Origin: JADKIH01 sp031385005
GTDB lineage: Bacteria; Bacteroidota; Bacteroidia; AKYH767-A; 2013-40CM-41-45
Direction: 5' to 3'
DNA length: 64,000 nucleotides
Assembly: GCA_031385005.1 (NCBI GenBank)
Contig: JANNBB010000006.1
Coordinates: forward strand, 124,001-188,000
Below are positions 56,090 through 64,000 of this stretch, piece after piece. How positions within the stretch are numbered: the first letter of the stretch is position 1; every line of letters begins with the position of its first letter. Below the pieces are notes generated by a model. It did no database searches. It was not told the origin of the DNA and worked only from the letters and a program-made list of their open reading frames with translations. The position numbers and the translations under genes were made by a program.

Positions 56090-57859
56090 TTATTCTTTAA
56101 AAAACTTAAAATTCTGTTCAATACCACTGTAAATAATTCGAGCAAAATATAAGCCATCAGCCATCCCATCCACATTTACACTTGACGGGCCACTCAGGTT
56201 TCTTTTCAGTATCAGTCGGCCATTGACATCGAAGATTTCAAAATGGTAATCCTCATTCAATTTCATGCCACTAATTTGAATTGTTTCAGAAGCAGGATTT
56301 GGATAGATTGATATTGCAGGATTGATAAATGCTTGAATTCTTGTTGTTGAACAAAAGTCGATTTCAGCAGTTGTTGTTCCGAATCCTTCACTAATCAAAA
56401 ATGTGTAATTACTGAAATCCGCTATACCTAAAACAGTAATTGTATCCGTGTATGTTTGATATTGATTGCCAAGGTGGGCGAAAAAATTTACCAGATTGTC
56501 GTGGTTGCCAATTGTGTCACCGGTAGGAGAAATAATCTGAACGGACGGATAATTGAGGTGAGTATTGTTGCCGTTGAATACGGAAACATTAATAAAATTC
56601 GGATTGGCAATATCATACCAAACACTATCGACACATATCTGGCTGTAATCAATAAGCGAAGAGAAGGGACTTTCGAATTTTAAAAGCGTTGGGTTGCTTA
56701 TGCTATCTTCCAGGATATAAATACCGGAGTTATCCAATGACATATCCACTACAAATTCCTGATTCGTATTTGAATTGTAACTACCCGACCAATTTTGATT
56801 ACCATTGATATCGAAAGTGGCCACACCGACATCGGTTTGAATAGTATCCAGCAATGAACCGGCAATTACAACAACATTTGAAAAAGCGATCTTTGCAGCA
56901 ATTTTATAAGTCCCTAAACCATTCAAGGAAGTAGTCCAAATCGGTGCACCGAAAGGATTGAATTTATAGAGACTGTCATCCACTCCTGCCACAAGAATAT
57001 CGTTATTGAAGTCAGTTAAAACTTCTAACCCGATATCACCAAAAGGCGGCGGTGGAGGAAAATTTGTGTAACTCCATTGAAAAGCACCGGATGAATCAAG
57101 TTTTACAAGAGCATAAGAAGAAATATCGGTTAACAGGTATATATTATGATCGAAATCTGTAGTAATACTTTTTGCATAAATAGTACTGTCGGAGAAACTC
57201 AAAGCACCTTGTTTGGTGAACCTGAAAATATTGTCGTTGCTACCTGCCATAGTGCCGGTAACAATTAATCGTCCAAGACCATCAACAGCCATGCGATCGG
57301 CAACCATTGTTTGCGACCATTGTTCGATTCCATATAAGTTGACGGTAGCAATACCTGCTGAAGACTGAATATAAATTAAGCTATCCTTTAGAATTACCTG
57401 ATTCAAGTAACCATAATTGAATGAAGTTATTGTATTGAGCATCCACTCCATCGTACCGGACGAATTAAATTTTAATAGTAACGGTTGAAAATTTGGTGCA
57501 CTCATTAATCCGCCGGAAATATAACAATTGTCGTTTAAGTCTATGGCCATATCGAAGCCCCTTGGATCTCCACCTCCTCCATTATCATAAATAATATTCC
57601 ATAAAAGATTACCATTCAAATCGTATTTATTCAGGTAAATTTTAAATTGAGTTGTTCCGGGAGAAATATTTTTCGAATAAGAACTGAGTACATATATATT
57701 GTTGCTACCATCGGTCAACACTTTTACAGGAAAGAGATTTGCAGAATCCGGCAATGTGTTAATACTAGCTGTCCATACAGGAACACTTTGAGAAAATATA
57801 TAACACGGTTTAAAAAAGTAAAATATTGCAAGAAATAAAAGGGGAGAAAATATTTTCAT
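56090..57859 (-). CDS. Secreted PQQ-like propeller protein with T9SS sorting domain
   Basis: 589 residues: signal peptide (about 1-23, CYIFSQ), a propeller-like domain with repeats rich in LNKYDLNGNLLWN, LKFNSSGTMEWML, LVKLDSSGAFQWSY and FDINGNQNWSG (PQQ/quinoprotein-like units, about 25-400), a short linker, and a T9SS type A sorting domain (about 510-589, IYPNPASETIQISG ... IEQNFKFFKE). No cofactor ligands are evident, so it is probably a binding or structural propeller, not an enzyme. It converges on the repair operon with 41 bases between stops. Confidence 0.8.
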   Translation of the reverse strand: MKIFSPLLFLAIFYFFKPCYIFSQSVPVWTASINTLPDSANLFPVKVLTDGSNNIYVLSSYSKNISPGTTQFKIYLNKYDLNGNLLWNIIYDNGGGGDPRGFDMAIDLNDNCYISGGLMSAPNFQPLLLKFNSSGTMEWMLNTITSFNYGYLNQVILKDSLIYIQSSAGIATVNLYGIEQWSQTMVADRMAVDGLGRLIVTGTMAGSNDNIFRFTKQGALSFSDSTIYAKSITTDFDHNIYLLTDISSYALVKLDSSGAFQWSYTNFPPPPPFGDIGLEVLTDFNNDILVAGVDDSLYKFNPFGAPIWTTSLNGLGTYKIAAKIAFSNVVVIAGSLLDTIQTDVGVATFDINGNQNWSGSYNSNTNQEFVVDMSLDNSGIYILEDSISNPTLLKFESPFSSLIDYSQICVDSVWYDIANPNFINVSVFNGNNTHLNYPSVQIISPTGDTIGNHDNLVNFFAHLGNQYQTYTDTITVLGIADFSNYTFLISEGFGTTTAEIDFCSTTRIQAFINPAISIYPNPASETIQISGMKLNEDYHFEIFDVNGRLILKRNLSGPSSVNVDGMADGLYFARIIYSGIEQNFKFFKE

Positions 57860-58024
57860 TGGTCCAAAGATTAATAGTTGTATTCTGATTGCAATTTAAC
57901 AAAAAAGGAATAGAAATACCCCATTATAAAGCTAGAAATATCAGCTTAACCGGTAAAATTAGCTTGTAATATTTCTTTTATTTGAATTTTTTCGTTTCAA
58001 CTATTTACAGTTTCTTTGCCGGAC

Positions 58025-59209
58025 ATGAAAAAATTTGCAAAGATCATCCTTCATCCGAAAAAAGAACGGTCGTTAAGGTTATTTCATCCATGGGTTTTTT
58101 CAGGGGCAGTCGCAAAAACGGAGGGTAATCCGGGTGAAGGCGACATGGTGGAAGTCTATTCAGCAGATGGGCTATACCTTGCAACCGGTCATTTCCACGA
58201 TGGCTCAATTAAAATCCGTATTTTTTCTTTTGAACAAACGGAGGCTGCTGAAGATTTTTGGGAGAATAAATTGAGAGATGCCTATCAGTTTAGGGTTAAC
58301 CTCGGACTTACTGACGATCCATATACAAATGTTTACAGACTGGTACATGGCGAAGGCGATGGACTACCCGGCCTCATCATTGATATTTATGACACGGTTG
58401 CAGTAATTCAAACGCATACTCCGGGTATGCATCGTGAGAAAGAAAATATTCTAAGAGGTTTGAAAAATGTATTCGGCAAGCAGCTGGATACAGTTTACGA
58501 TAAGAGTGCAGAAACGATGGGGAAGAAATTCAATTTGCCGGCAGGTAATGAATTCCTTTTCGGTGAGACATCAGAAAAAACCGTTATTGAAAATGGTTTA
58601 CAGTTTAAAGTCAACTGGGTTGAAGGACAAAAAACAGGATTTTTCATTGATCAAAGAGAAAACAGAAAATTGCTTGAGCGATATTCAAAAGGGAAAAAAG
58701 TATTGAACACATTTTCTTACTCCGGAGGATTTTCGATGTATGCATTGAAAGGCGGAGCAGAATATGTTCATTCAGTTGACAGCTCGAAAAAAGCAATGGA
58801 ATTGTCAGAACAAAATGCAACTCTTAACGGATATTCAGAACGACATTCACATTTCTTACTGGATGCATTTGATTACCTGAAAAAATCGGATGAACAATAC
58901 GATATTGTAATTCTTGATCCCCCGGCTTTTGCCAAGCATTTGAGTGCAATAGATAATGCAACATCAGGTTATCGAAATTTGAATACTGAAGGTCTAAAAA
59001 GAGTTTCAAAGGGAGGATTGTTGTTTACCTTCTCCTGCTCACAGGTAGTAGACAGACAATTATTCAGAAAAATAGTTTTTCAGGCAGCGGCACAGACGAA
59101 GAGAAATGTGAGAATCATTCATCAGTTATCGCAGGGTCCGGACCATCCCGTAAGTATCTATCATCCGGAAGGAGAATATTTGAAAGGACTTGTATTGGTT
59201 GTGGATTAG
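58025..59209 (+). CDS. RlmI-like class I SAM-dependent rRNA methyltransferase
   Basis: 394 residues from ATG 58025 (a TTG three codons upstream is unlikely). N-terminal PUA-type RNA-binding domain (about 5-80, LHPKKERSLRLFHPWVFSGAV), then a Rossmann methyltransferase: KKVLNTFSYSGGFSMYALKGGA (SAM loop), VHSVDSSKKAM, ILDPPAFAKH (motif IV) and FTFSCSQVV with a motif VI cysteine, the RsmB-like arrangement of 5-methylcytosine enzymes. E. coli RlmI makes m5C1962 in 23S rRNA; the same target is likely here. A MATE gene follows after 89 bases. Confidence 0.9.
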   Translation: MKKFAKIILHPKKERSLRLFHPWVFSGAVAKTEGNPGEGDMVEVYSADGLYLATGHFHDGSIKIRIFSFEQTEAAEDFWENKLRDAYQFRVNLGLTDDPYTNVYRLVHGEGDGLPGLIIDIYDTVAVIQTHTPGMHREKENILRGLKNVFGKQLDTVYDKSAETMGKKFNLPAGNEFLFGETSEKTVIENGLQFKVNWVEGQKTGFFIDQRENRKLLERYSKGKKVLNTFSYSGGFSMYALKGGAEYVHSVDSSKKAMELSEQNATLNGYSERHSHFLLDAFDYLKKSDEQYDIVILDPPAFAKHLSAIDNATSGYRNLNTEGLKRVSKGGLLFTFSCSQVVDRQLFRKIVFQAAAQTKRNVRIIHQLSQGPDHPVSIYHPEGEYLKGLVLVVD

Positions 59210-59298
59210 TAACTCGGTTCAAGTATCTCTGTAAAATTCATTCAAACAATTTCTATATTTCATTACAAATTAATCTCTGAGAAACTATTTAATCCCTG

Positions 59299-60630
59299 AT
59301 GCAGGTTTCAACTTCATATCGTGATATTTTAAAGATTGCAGGTCCTGTAATCATAGGCAGTATTGCTGTGACGGTTTTAAATATTACTGATACTGCCTTT
59401 CTTGGGAGAGTCGGAGAAACAGAACTTGGAGCATCTGCAGTTGGAGGAGTATTGTATTTCGTTTTTGTGATGATTGGATTATCGATTGGAACAGGAGCAC
59501 AAATACTCATTGCCAGAAGATCGGGCGAAAAGAAAGATGGCGAAATCGGTGAAATATTTGATCATACATTTCTGATTTTACTTTTCATAAGCTTATTCTT
59601 ATTTGCCATCTTAAAATGGGGCTCATCGCTAATCCTCCCTGTTATTATTAGTTCAGAAGAACTCATACATGCAACAGAAGAATTTTTAAAATACCGTTCA
59701 TACGGATTAATTTTTGTGATGACGGCAACCGTTTTCCGATCGTTCTATGTAGGTATAGCACAGCCGATGGTATTTGGTATTTACTCATTCCTTATGGCAG
59801 GAATAAATATGGTTATTTGCTATGCACTTATCTTCGGCAATTTCGGATTTGAAGCAATGGGAATTGCAGGAGCGGGATTAGCGTCCAGCATTGCGGAGTT
59901 TTCAGCGTTGATATTTCTTTTTATTTATACTATCTATAAATCAGCAATGATTAAGTATAATTTATTCAGGTTTAAAAAATTTAACAAGACAATGTTCGTA
60001 AGGATTATGGATCTCTCACTCCCGCTAGTGGTGCAAAATCTTTTATCCATGGGAAGTTGGTTTATATTCTTCGTCTTTATCGAGAAAATCGGAAAACATG
60101 AGCTCGCTTCTTCGAATATTGTAAGAGGAGCTTATATGATTAACATGACGCCTATTTGGGGATTTTCCGTGGCCGCAAATAGTATGATAAGTAATATTAT
60201 CGGACAAGATAAAAAATCGGAAGTAATGGGATTATTAAATCGGATTATTCGATTTACGCTTTACATTTCAGCGATTATGATTGTGCTCAATTTACTTTTT
60301 CCCTATTCATTACTTCATTTGTTTACCAACGATACCCAATTAGTAAAAGATTCATTGAGCAGTTTGCAAGTAATAAACATTGCGATGATTTTTTTCTCTT
60401 TTGCCATTGTTTCAATCAGCGCAGTAAGTGGAACAGGTGCAACACGCATGGCCTTGTACATCGAAATAGCCGCTATTTTAATTTACCTTGTTTACAATTA
60501 TCTGGTGACCTTTGTTTTTAACGGGGGTGTAGAATTGCTTTGGATGAGTGAAGTAATTTACTGGGTATTTACGGGTATTGCCTCTTATATTTATATGAGA
60601 TCCCTTAAATGGCAAAGTATTAAAGTTTAG
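59299..60630 (+). CDS. MATE-family multidrug/Na+ exporter
   Basis: 443 residues with about twelve hydrophobic spans in two matching halves. Family marks: NITDTAFLGRVGETELGASAVGG near residue 30-50, IGTGAQILIARRSGEKK, MVFGIYSFLMAGINMVICYALIFGNFGFEAMGIAGAGLAS, and the second-half equivalent. Exports cationic compounds in exchange for Na+ or H+; the substrate cannot be read. Single gene, with 217 gene-free bases before fmt. Confidence 0.9.
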   Translation: MQVSTSYRDILKIAGPVIIGSIAVTVLNITDTAFLGRVGETELGASAVGGVLYFVFVMIGLSIGTGAQILIARRSGEKKDGEIGEIFDHTFLILLFISLFLFAILKWGSSLILPVIISSEELIHATEEFLKYRSYGLIFVMTATVFRSFYVGIAQPMVFGIYSFLMAGINMVICYALIFGNFGFEAMGIAGAGLASSIAEFSALIFLFIYTIYKSAMIKYNLFRFKKFNKTMFVRIMDLSLPLVVQNLLSMGSWFIFFVFIEKIGKHELASSNIVRGAYMINMTPIWGFSVAANSMISNIIGQDKKSEVMGLLNRIIRFTLYISAIMIVLNLLFPYSLLHLFTNDTQLVKDSLSSLQVINIAMIFFSFAIVSISAVSGTGATRMALYIEIAAILIYLVYNYLVTFVFNGGVELLWMSEVIYWVFTGIASYIYMRSLKWQSIKV

Positions 60631-60847
60631 AAAATAACTAGGGTAAAAAAGTTTGTGAGAATGAACCGGCTGACCTTAAAATCAGAAATACATGAATTTT
60701 TCTTTATTGTGATGCAGAATTCAGTTAAATTTGAATTTAGCAGGTAAACACTGTTCCCATTTCCGGTAAAACTCACTAACATAAATCTTCTGATAACTTC
60801 CTGATTTTCCCGGAGGCACAAGGCATAAATTTTCAGAAATTTGCGCC

Positions 60848-61813
60848 ATGACAAAATCACCTAAAATCGTTTTTTTTGGTACGCCTGAATTTGCTGTTCC
60901 TTCGTTAAAAAAATTGCACGAAAACAACTTTTCTATAGGAGCTGTTGTTACCGTACCGGACAAGCCGGCGGGGCGAGGACAAAAAATTGTTACTTCTCCT
61001 GTAAAAGATTTTGCTGAGTCGCAAGGGCTGAAAGTTTTACAACCGGTCAATTTAAAAGATGAAAATTTTATTTCGGAACTGAAAACATTGGAAGCCGATT
61101 TATTTGTTGTTGTTGCATTTCGAATGTTACCCGATGCCATCTGGTCAATGCCGAAGATGGGAACTTTTAATTTGCATGCTTCCCTCCTTCCTCAATACCG
61201 CGGCGCAGCGCCAATTAACTGGGCTATCATGAACGGGGAGAAAGAAACAGGTATTACTACATTCTTCCTGAAGAAGGAAGTAGATACAGGTAAAATTATT
61301 TTCAGGGAGTCATCCATGATAGGTATGTTTGAAACTGCCGGTGATGTGCATGATCGTTTAATGGAGAACGGTGCAGCATTGGTTTTGAAAACGGTGAAAG
61401 CAATAGTTGCAGGAGACGTCCATACATTTGATCAGGATGAAATGAGCGAAGGGAAAATCTTAAAACCGGCTCCCAAATTAACTCGTGAAAATACCCGAAT
61501 TGATATCAGAAAAAGACCGGATCAATTTTCAAACTTTATTTGTGGCTTGTCGCCTTACCCGGGTGCTTATGGTCAATTGAAAAACAGTAAAGGAATAAGT
61601 TTTTCGATCAAAATATTTGCCGGGATACCAAATCTCGAAATACATTCTTTTCCTGCCGGAAAGGTGGAAACTGACAATAAATCTTTTTTGAAAATTTATT
61701 TACCGGGTGGCTCCTATTCAGTTGAAGAAATACAAATGTCAGGAAAAAACAGAGTGAAGATAAAAGACTTTCTGAATGGGCTTAAAATAGAGGGTGATTG
61801 GATGATTGATTAA
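60848..61813 (+). CDS. fmt: Methionyl-tRNA formyltransferase
   Basis: Formylates initiator Met-tRNA with 10-formyl-THF. 321 residues with FGTPEFAVPSLKKLHE near the start, VPDKPAGRGQK, NLHASLLPQYRGAAPINWAIMNGEKETGITTFFLKKEVDTG (the N-H-D catalytic set), and the C-terminal beta-domain about 205-321. Start ATG at 60848. No def gene is adjacent. The sirtuin gene follows after 46 bases. Confidence 0.96.
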   Translation: MTKSPKIVFFGTPEFAVPSLKKLHENNFSIGAVVTVPDKPAGRGQKIVTSPVKDFAESQGLKVLQPVNLKDENFISELKTLEADLFVVVAFRMLPDAIWSMPKMGTFNLHASLLPQYRGAAPINWAIMNGEKETGITTFFLKKEVDTGKIIFRESSMIGMFETAGDVHDRLMENGAALVLKTVKAIVAGDVHTFDQDEMSEGKILKPAPKLTRENTRIDIRKRPDQFSNFICGLSPYPGAYGQLKNSKGISFSIKIFAGIPNLEIHSFPAGKVETDNKSFLKIYLPGGSYSVEEIQMSGKNRVKIKDFLNGLKIEGDWMID

Positions 61814-61859
61814 CACCTTGAGATGAAAGTCAAATCCCAATTAACAGGAATCAGAAAAG

Positions 61860-62546
61860 ATGAAAAAAATAGTTGTATTAAGCGGTGCAGGGATCAGTGC
61901 GGAGAGCGGATTGAAAACATTTAGAGATAGTGATGGTTTGTGGGAAAATTATCGGATAGAAGATGTAGCAACGCCGTCGGGTTGGAATAAAAACAGAGCG
62001 ATGGTTTTAGAATTTTATAATGAAAGAAGAAAGCAAGTGTTAAATGCTTTACCCAATGCAGCGCATAAAGCACTGGTAGGACTGGAAGAAAAGTTCGATA
62101 CAACGATCGTTACGCAAAACATAGACGATCTTCATGAACGAGCAGGATCAGGAAAAGTGTTGCATTTACATGGAGAGATTATCAAATCCAGAAGTACAGT
62201 GGACCCTTCCCTCATTTATAAAATTGAAGGCGATTTATTATCAGAAGGAGAGCGATGTGAGAAAGGATCACAATTACGACCGCATATTGTTTGGTTTGGA
62301 GAAATGGTTCCGGCATTGGAAAATGCAGCTTCAATTGTTTCTGCCGCTGATATTTTTATTGTAGTTGGCACTTCGTTGGCTGTTTACCCTGCAGCAGGAC
62401 TGATTAATTATACCAAAGACGATTGCGAAAGATATTATGTAGATCCTGCCGGTGAAGATCTTTCAGGTTTTTTTGTCATTCGTGAAAATGCAGGAAAAGG
62501 AATACCTAAACTGGTAGATAATTTAATAGAGAAATATAATGAATAG
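61860..62546 (+). CDS. Sirtuin-family NAD-dependent deacylase without zinc cysteines
   Basis: 228 residues of the Sir2 fold: GAGISAESGLKTFRDSDGLWEN (9-30), QNIDDLHERAGS (86-97), catalytic H104 in LHLHGE, and VVGTSLAVYPAAGLI. Y53 and R56 (FYNERR) match the Tyr-x-x-Arg pair of class III (SirT5-type) enzymes, which remove succinyl or malonyl groups. The usual four zinc cysteines are absent: the stretch from 105 to 155 has only one Cys (GERCEKG). Other Bacteroidota sirtuins share this. It overlaps the next gene by eight bases. Confidence 0.9.
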   Translation: MKKIVVLSGAGISAESGLKTFRDSDGLWENYRIEDVATPSGWNKNRAMVLEFYNERRKQVLNALPNAAHKALVGLEEKFDTTIVTQNIDDLHERAGSGKVLHLHGEIIKSRSTVDPSLIYKIEGDLLSEGERCEKGSQLRPHIVWFGEMVPALENAASIVSAADIFIVVGTSLAVYPAAGLINYTKDDCERYYVDPAGEDLSGFFVIRENAGKGIPKLVDNLIEKYNE

Positions 62547-63141
62547 TGAATTTTTAGAAAGCGAAGTATTCAGATGGGTAATATTACCTATTCTGATATT
62601 TATGGCCAGGACGTTGGATGTGACTTTAGGCACGCTGAGAAACATTTTTATCTCAAAAGGGTTTAGAAATATTGTACCGTTTATTGGATTTTTTGAGGTT
62701 TTGATCTGGCTTGTTTCCATCAGGCAGGTTATGCAGCATCTTGACAATCCCCTCTGCTATGTAGGATTTGCGGCGGGTTTTGCCATGGGAACCTATGTAG
62801 GCCTTCGAATTGAAAGCCGATTAGCTCTCGGATTACAGGTTTTAAGAATAATTACGCCAACTGATTGGGAACCCCTTTATGAGGCATTGAAGAAGCTCAA
62901 CCTAGGATTGACGGTAATAGACGGGCATGGAGTAAAAGGTCCTGTAAAAATTATCTTTATGATTGTAAAGAGAAAAGATGTTTTAATGGTTAGAAAGGTA
63001 ATTCAGGAGGTAAATCCGTCTGCTTTTTATTCGATTGAAGATATCAGAGTGGCCAAACAGGGCGTCTTTCCTCAGAAAATCGACAATAAAAGCGGTTTTG
63101 ACTATATAAGAAGTGTGTTACCGGATATCAAGGAGAAATAG
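62539..63141 (+). CDS. UPF0316/DUF2179-family membrane protein
   Basis: 200 residues: three hydrophobic spans (about 12-30, 42-62 and 70-88), then a cytoplasmic DUF2179-type domain (about 105-170, WEPLYEALKKLNLGLTVIDGHGVKGPVKIIFMIVKRKD). The family (UPF0316) is of unknown function. Its start overlaps the sirtuin end by eight bases, so the two are translated together. No link to sirtuin function is known to me. Confidence 0.85.
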   Translation: MNSEFLESEVFRWVILPILIFMARTLDVTLGTLRNIFISKGFRNIVPFIGFFEVLIWLVSIRQVMQHLDNPLCYVGFAAGFAMGTYVGLRIESRLALGLQVLRIITPTDWEPLYEALKKLNLGLTVIDGHGVKGPVKIIFMIVKRKDVLMVRKVIQEVNPSAFYSIEDIRVAKQGVFPQKIDNKSGFDYIRSVLPDIKEK

Positions 63142-63207
63142 AAGTAATAAACGAATGATTGTCAATAAATAAGAGAAAATATTCATTCTAGATCAGAATC
63201 TAATAAG

Positions 63208-63215
63208 TAAATTTG
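63208..63215 (+). promoter_or_regulatory. -7 box for the lipoprotein gene
   Basis: TAAATTTG fits TAnnTTTG exactly and predicts a leader of about 35 bases before the ATG at 63254. The -33 element is not clear. Confidence 0.6.
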
Positions 63216-63253
63216 CCACCATATAACCTTAAAAACCAAATTAAATAAGAATC

Positions 63254-63814
63254 ATGAAAACTAAAATTGTTTTAGCATTATTGGTTGCCGGAGCTATGAG
63301 CTTCACAGCCTGTATGAAGAAAATTGACGAAAAAACTCTTTCTGAGATCAACCAGTTCGGAACTGATTGGACATCACTTGGCGAGAAAGCTACAACCTGG
63401 AGCACTGAATTAGCTCAGACAGCTACAAAAGCAAAAGAATTTGCTGCACAACAAACATCTATGATGAACAACATGGCTACTTCAAAAGACGAAGCTATGA
63501 AGTCAAAAGTAAATGAAATGGCTACAAAAGCAAACGAAGATGCTTCTAAGTTCGATGGTATGCAAGCAGAATGGTCAACTTTCAAGACAACTTGGGATGA
63601 GACTACAAACCAATTCAGCGAGTGGAAAGAGAAAGTAATGAAGGCTCAAATTACACCTGAAGATGCAGCTAAAGGTCTTGCTGACTTCAAAACAAAAATG
63701 AGCGATGCTCAGGCAAAAGTTGATAGCTGGAGCACTTCTTATGCTGAAGTTAAAACATCTTGCGAGCAGAATATGGCTATGGCAGAAACAATGACTGCAG
63801 CTCCAAAGAAGTAA
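63254..63814 (+). CDS. Abundant helical lipoprotein of unknown function
   Basis: 186 residues with a lipoprotein signal (MSFTAC, C20). The mature part is almost entirely alpha-helical, rich in Ala, Lys, Glu, Thr and Met with a heptad-like pattern (WSTELAQTATKAKEFAAQQTSMMNNMAT; MAKKANEDASKF type segments) and recurrent W at roughly 38, 48, 107, 114, 124 and 159, which look like several helical hairpins. Codon use is strongly biased to GCT/GCA, ACA and AAA, unlike neighbours, which suggests high expression. Not recognised; it could act as an abundant envelope structural lipoprotein. Confidence 0.75.
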   Translation: MKTKIVLALLVAGAMSFTACMKKIDEKTLSEINQFGTDWTSLGEKATTWSTELAQTATKAKEFAAQQTSMMNNMATSKDEAMKSKVNEMATKANEDASKFDGMQAEWSTFKTTWDETTNQFSEWKEKVMKAQITPEDAAKGLADFKTKMSDAQAKVDSWSTSYAEVKTSCEQNMAMAETMTAAPKK

Positions 63815-63844
63815 TCTTTATTTTATTTGACCGGTTAACGGTCA

Positions 63845-63876
63845 TAAAAAAAGGTCTGAGAAATCAGACCTTTTTT
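63845..63876. terminator. Bidirectional terminator after the lipoprotein gene
   Basis: GGTCTGA (63853-63859) pairs with TCAGACC (63864-63870), loop GAAA, flanked by A7 and T6. The stop codon of the converging aminotransferase gene lies inside the stem. Confidence 0.9.
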
Positions 63877-64000
63877 ATTTGCTTATAATCGTTGATTTCA
63901 TTCAGCAATTCTCTGGAAAAGGTATTAAAGTACCGTTTATCCCGAAAAGCACCTACCCAACGAATTCCATTAATAACATCTGTCAGGAAGATTTCATCGG
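63864..64000 (-). CDS. Class IV aminotransferase, C-terminal end (PabC/IlvE type)
   Basis: The frame enters from the right edge and ends at TGA 63864-63866. The 45 visible residues read DEIFLTDVINGIRWVGAFRDKRYF then NTFSRELLNEINDYKQIKKV. EIFLTDVINGIRWVG and KRYF are typical of the C-terminus of aminodeoxychorismate lyase or branched-chain aminotransferase-like PLP enzymes (fold type IV). The active-site lysine lies outside, so substrate class is open. Confidence 0.75.
   Translation of the reverse strand, partial: DEIFLTDVINGIRWVGAFRDKRYFNTFSRELLNEINDYKQIKKV

Noticed and set aside
60631..60847. Minus-strand ORFs between MATE and fmt genes
   Set aside because: They overlap fmt in antisense and show no homology-like pattern; the region is taken as the fmt promoter area.

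Overview
The window reads as an ordinary chromosomal stretch of a Bacteroidota bacterium. The evidence is a SusC/SusD pair, five secreted proteins that end in type IX secretion (T9SS type A) sorting domains, promoter boxes of the Bacteroidota form TTTG / TAnnTTTG, an AT-rich low-GC base composition, a bacillithiol gene (bshC), and typical Bacteroidota neighbourhoods such as gyrA followed by a TPR gene and guaA beside a LysM/periplasmic-binding gene. HemF (oxygen-dependent) and quinone-type PyrD suggest respiratory growth with oxygen. I cannot place it below phylum from sequence alone.

Layout. 0-8.5 kb: the 3' end of recN, fabI, clpC (minus), gyrA and a secreted TPR protein. 8.5-14.4 kb: a membrane-anchored glucosaminidase, then a minus-strand group with a 47-residue membrane protein, a SMUG2-like glycosylase, hemF, a LysM/binding protein and guaA. 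14.6-26.1 kb: secreted proteins (a phosphoesterase, a 1241-residue modular protein with a dockerin-like end, a seven-repeat propeller) around bshC, a GNAT/FemAB-like gene and a small membrane protein. 26.1-29.5 kb (minus): an AIM24-type protein, a phosphohexomutase and mltG. 29.7-36.1 kb: a phosphate island with a lone receiver, an OprO/P porin, pstS-pstC-pstA-pstB and phoU. 36.2-40.6 kb: pyrD, a DtxR regulator, an Nramp-UspA fusion and smpB. 40.7-47.5 kb: an outer membrane barrel protein, SusC/SusD and a cupredoxin. 47.6-58 kb: clpB, a second seven-repeat propeller, a dienelactone hydrolase, recQ with a 3-methyladenine glycosylase, and a PQQ-like propeller. 58-64 kb: an RlmI-type methyltransferase, a MATE exporter, fmt, a sirtuin, a UPF0316 protein, an abundant-looking lipoprotein and the 3' end of a class IV aminotransferase.

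How the genes work together. The clearest functional unit is the phosphate island: the porin would pass phosphate through the outer membrane, PstS captures it, PstCAB imports it and PhoU reports status. A PhoP-type direct repeat lies before the porin, and a hairpin between pstS and pstC could raise PstS dosage. A second unit is metal homeostasis: a DtxR-type regulator with a candidate operator over its own promoter, followed 13 bases later by an Nramp transporter. recQ and the alkyl-adenine glycosylase overlap by ATGA, as do hemF and the SMUG2-like gene.

I found no mobile element, CRISPR array, defence island, tRNA or rRNA, and nothing I would call a wholly new system. The best leads are small: a PstS-like segment inside PstC, the lone PhoB-like receiver, TAnnTTTG boxes abutting start codons (possible leaderless messages), very small genes, and a repeated inverted motif before clpB.
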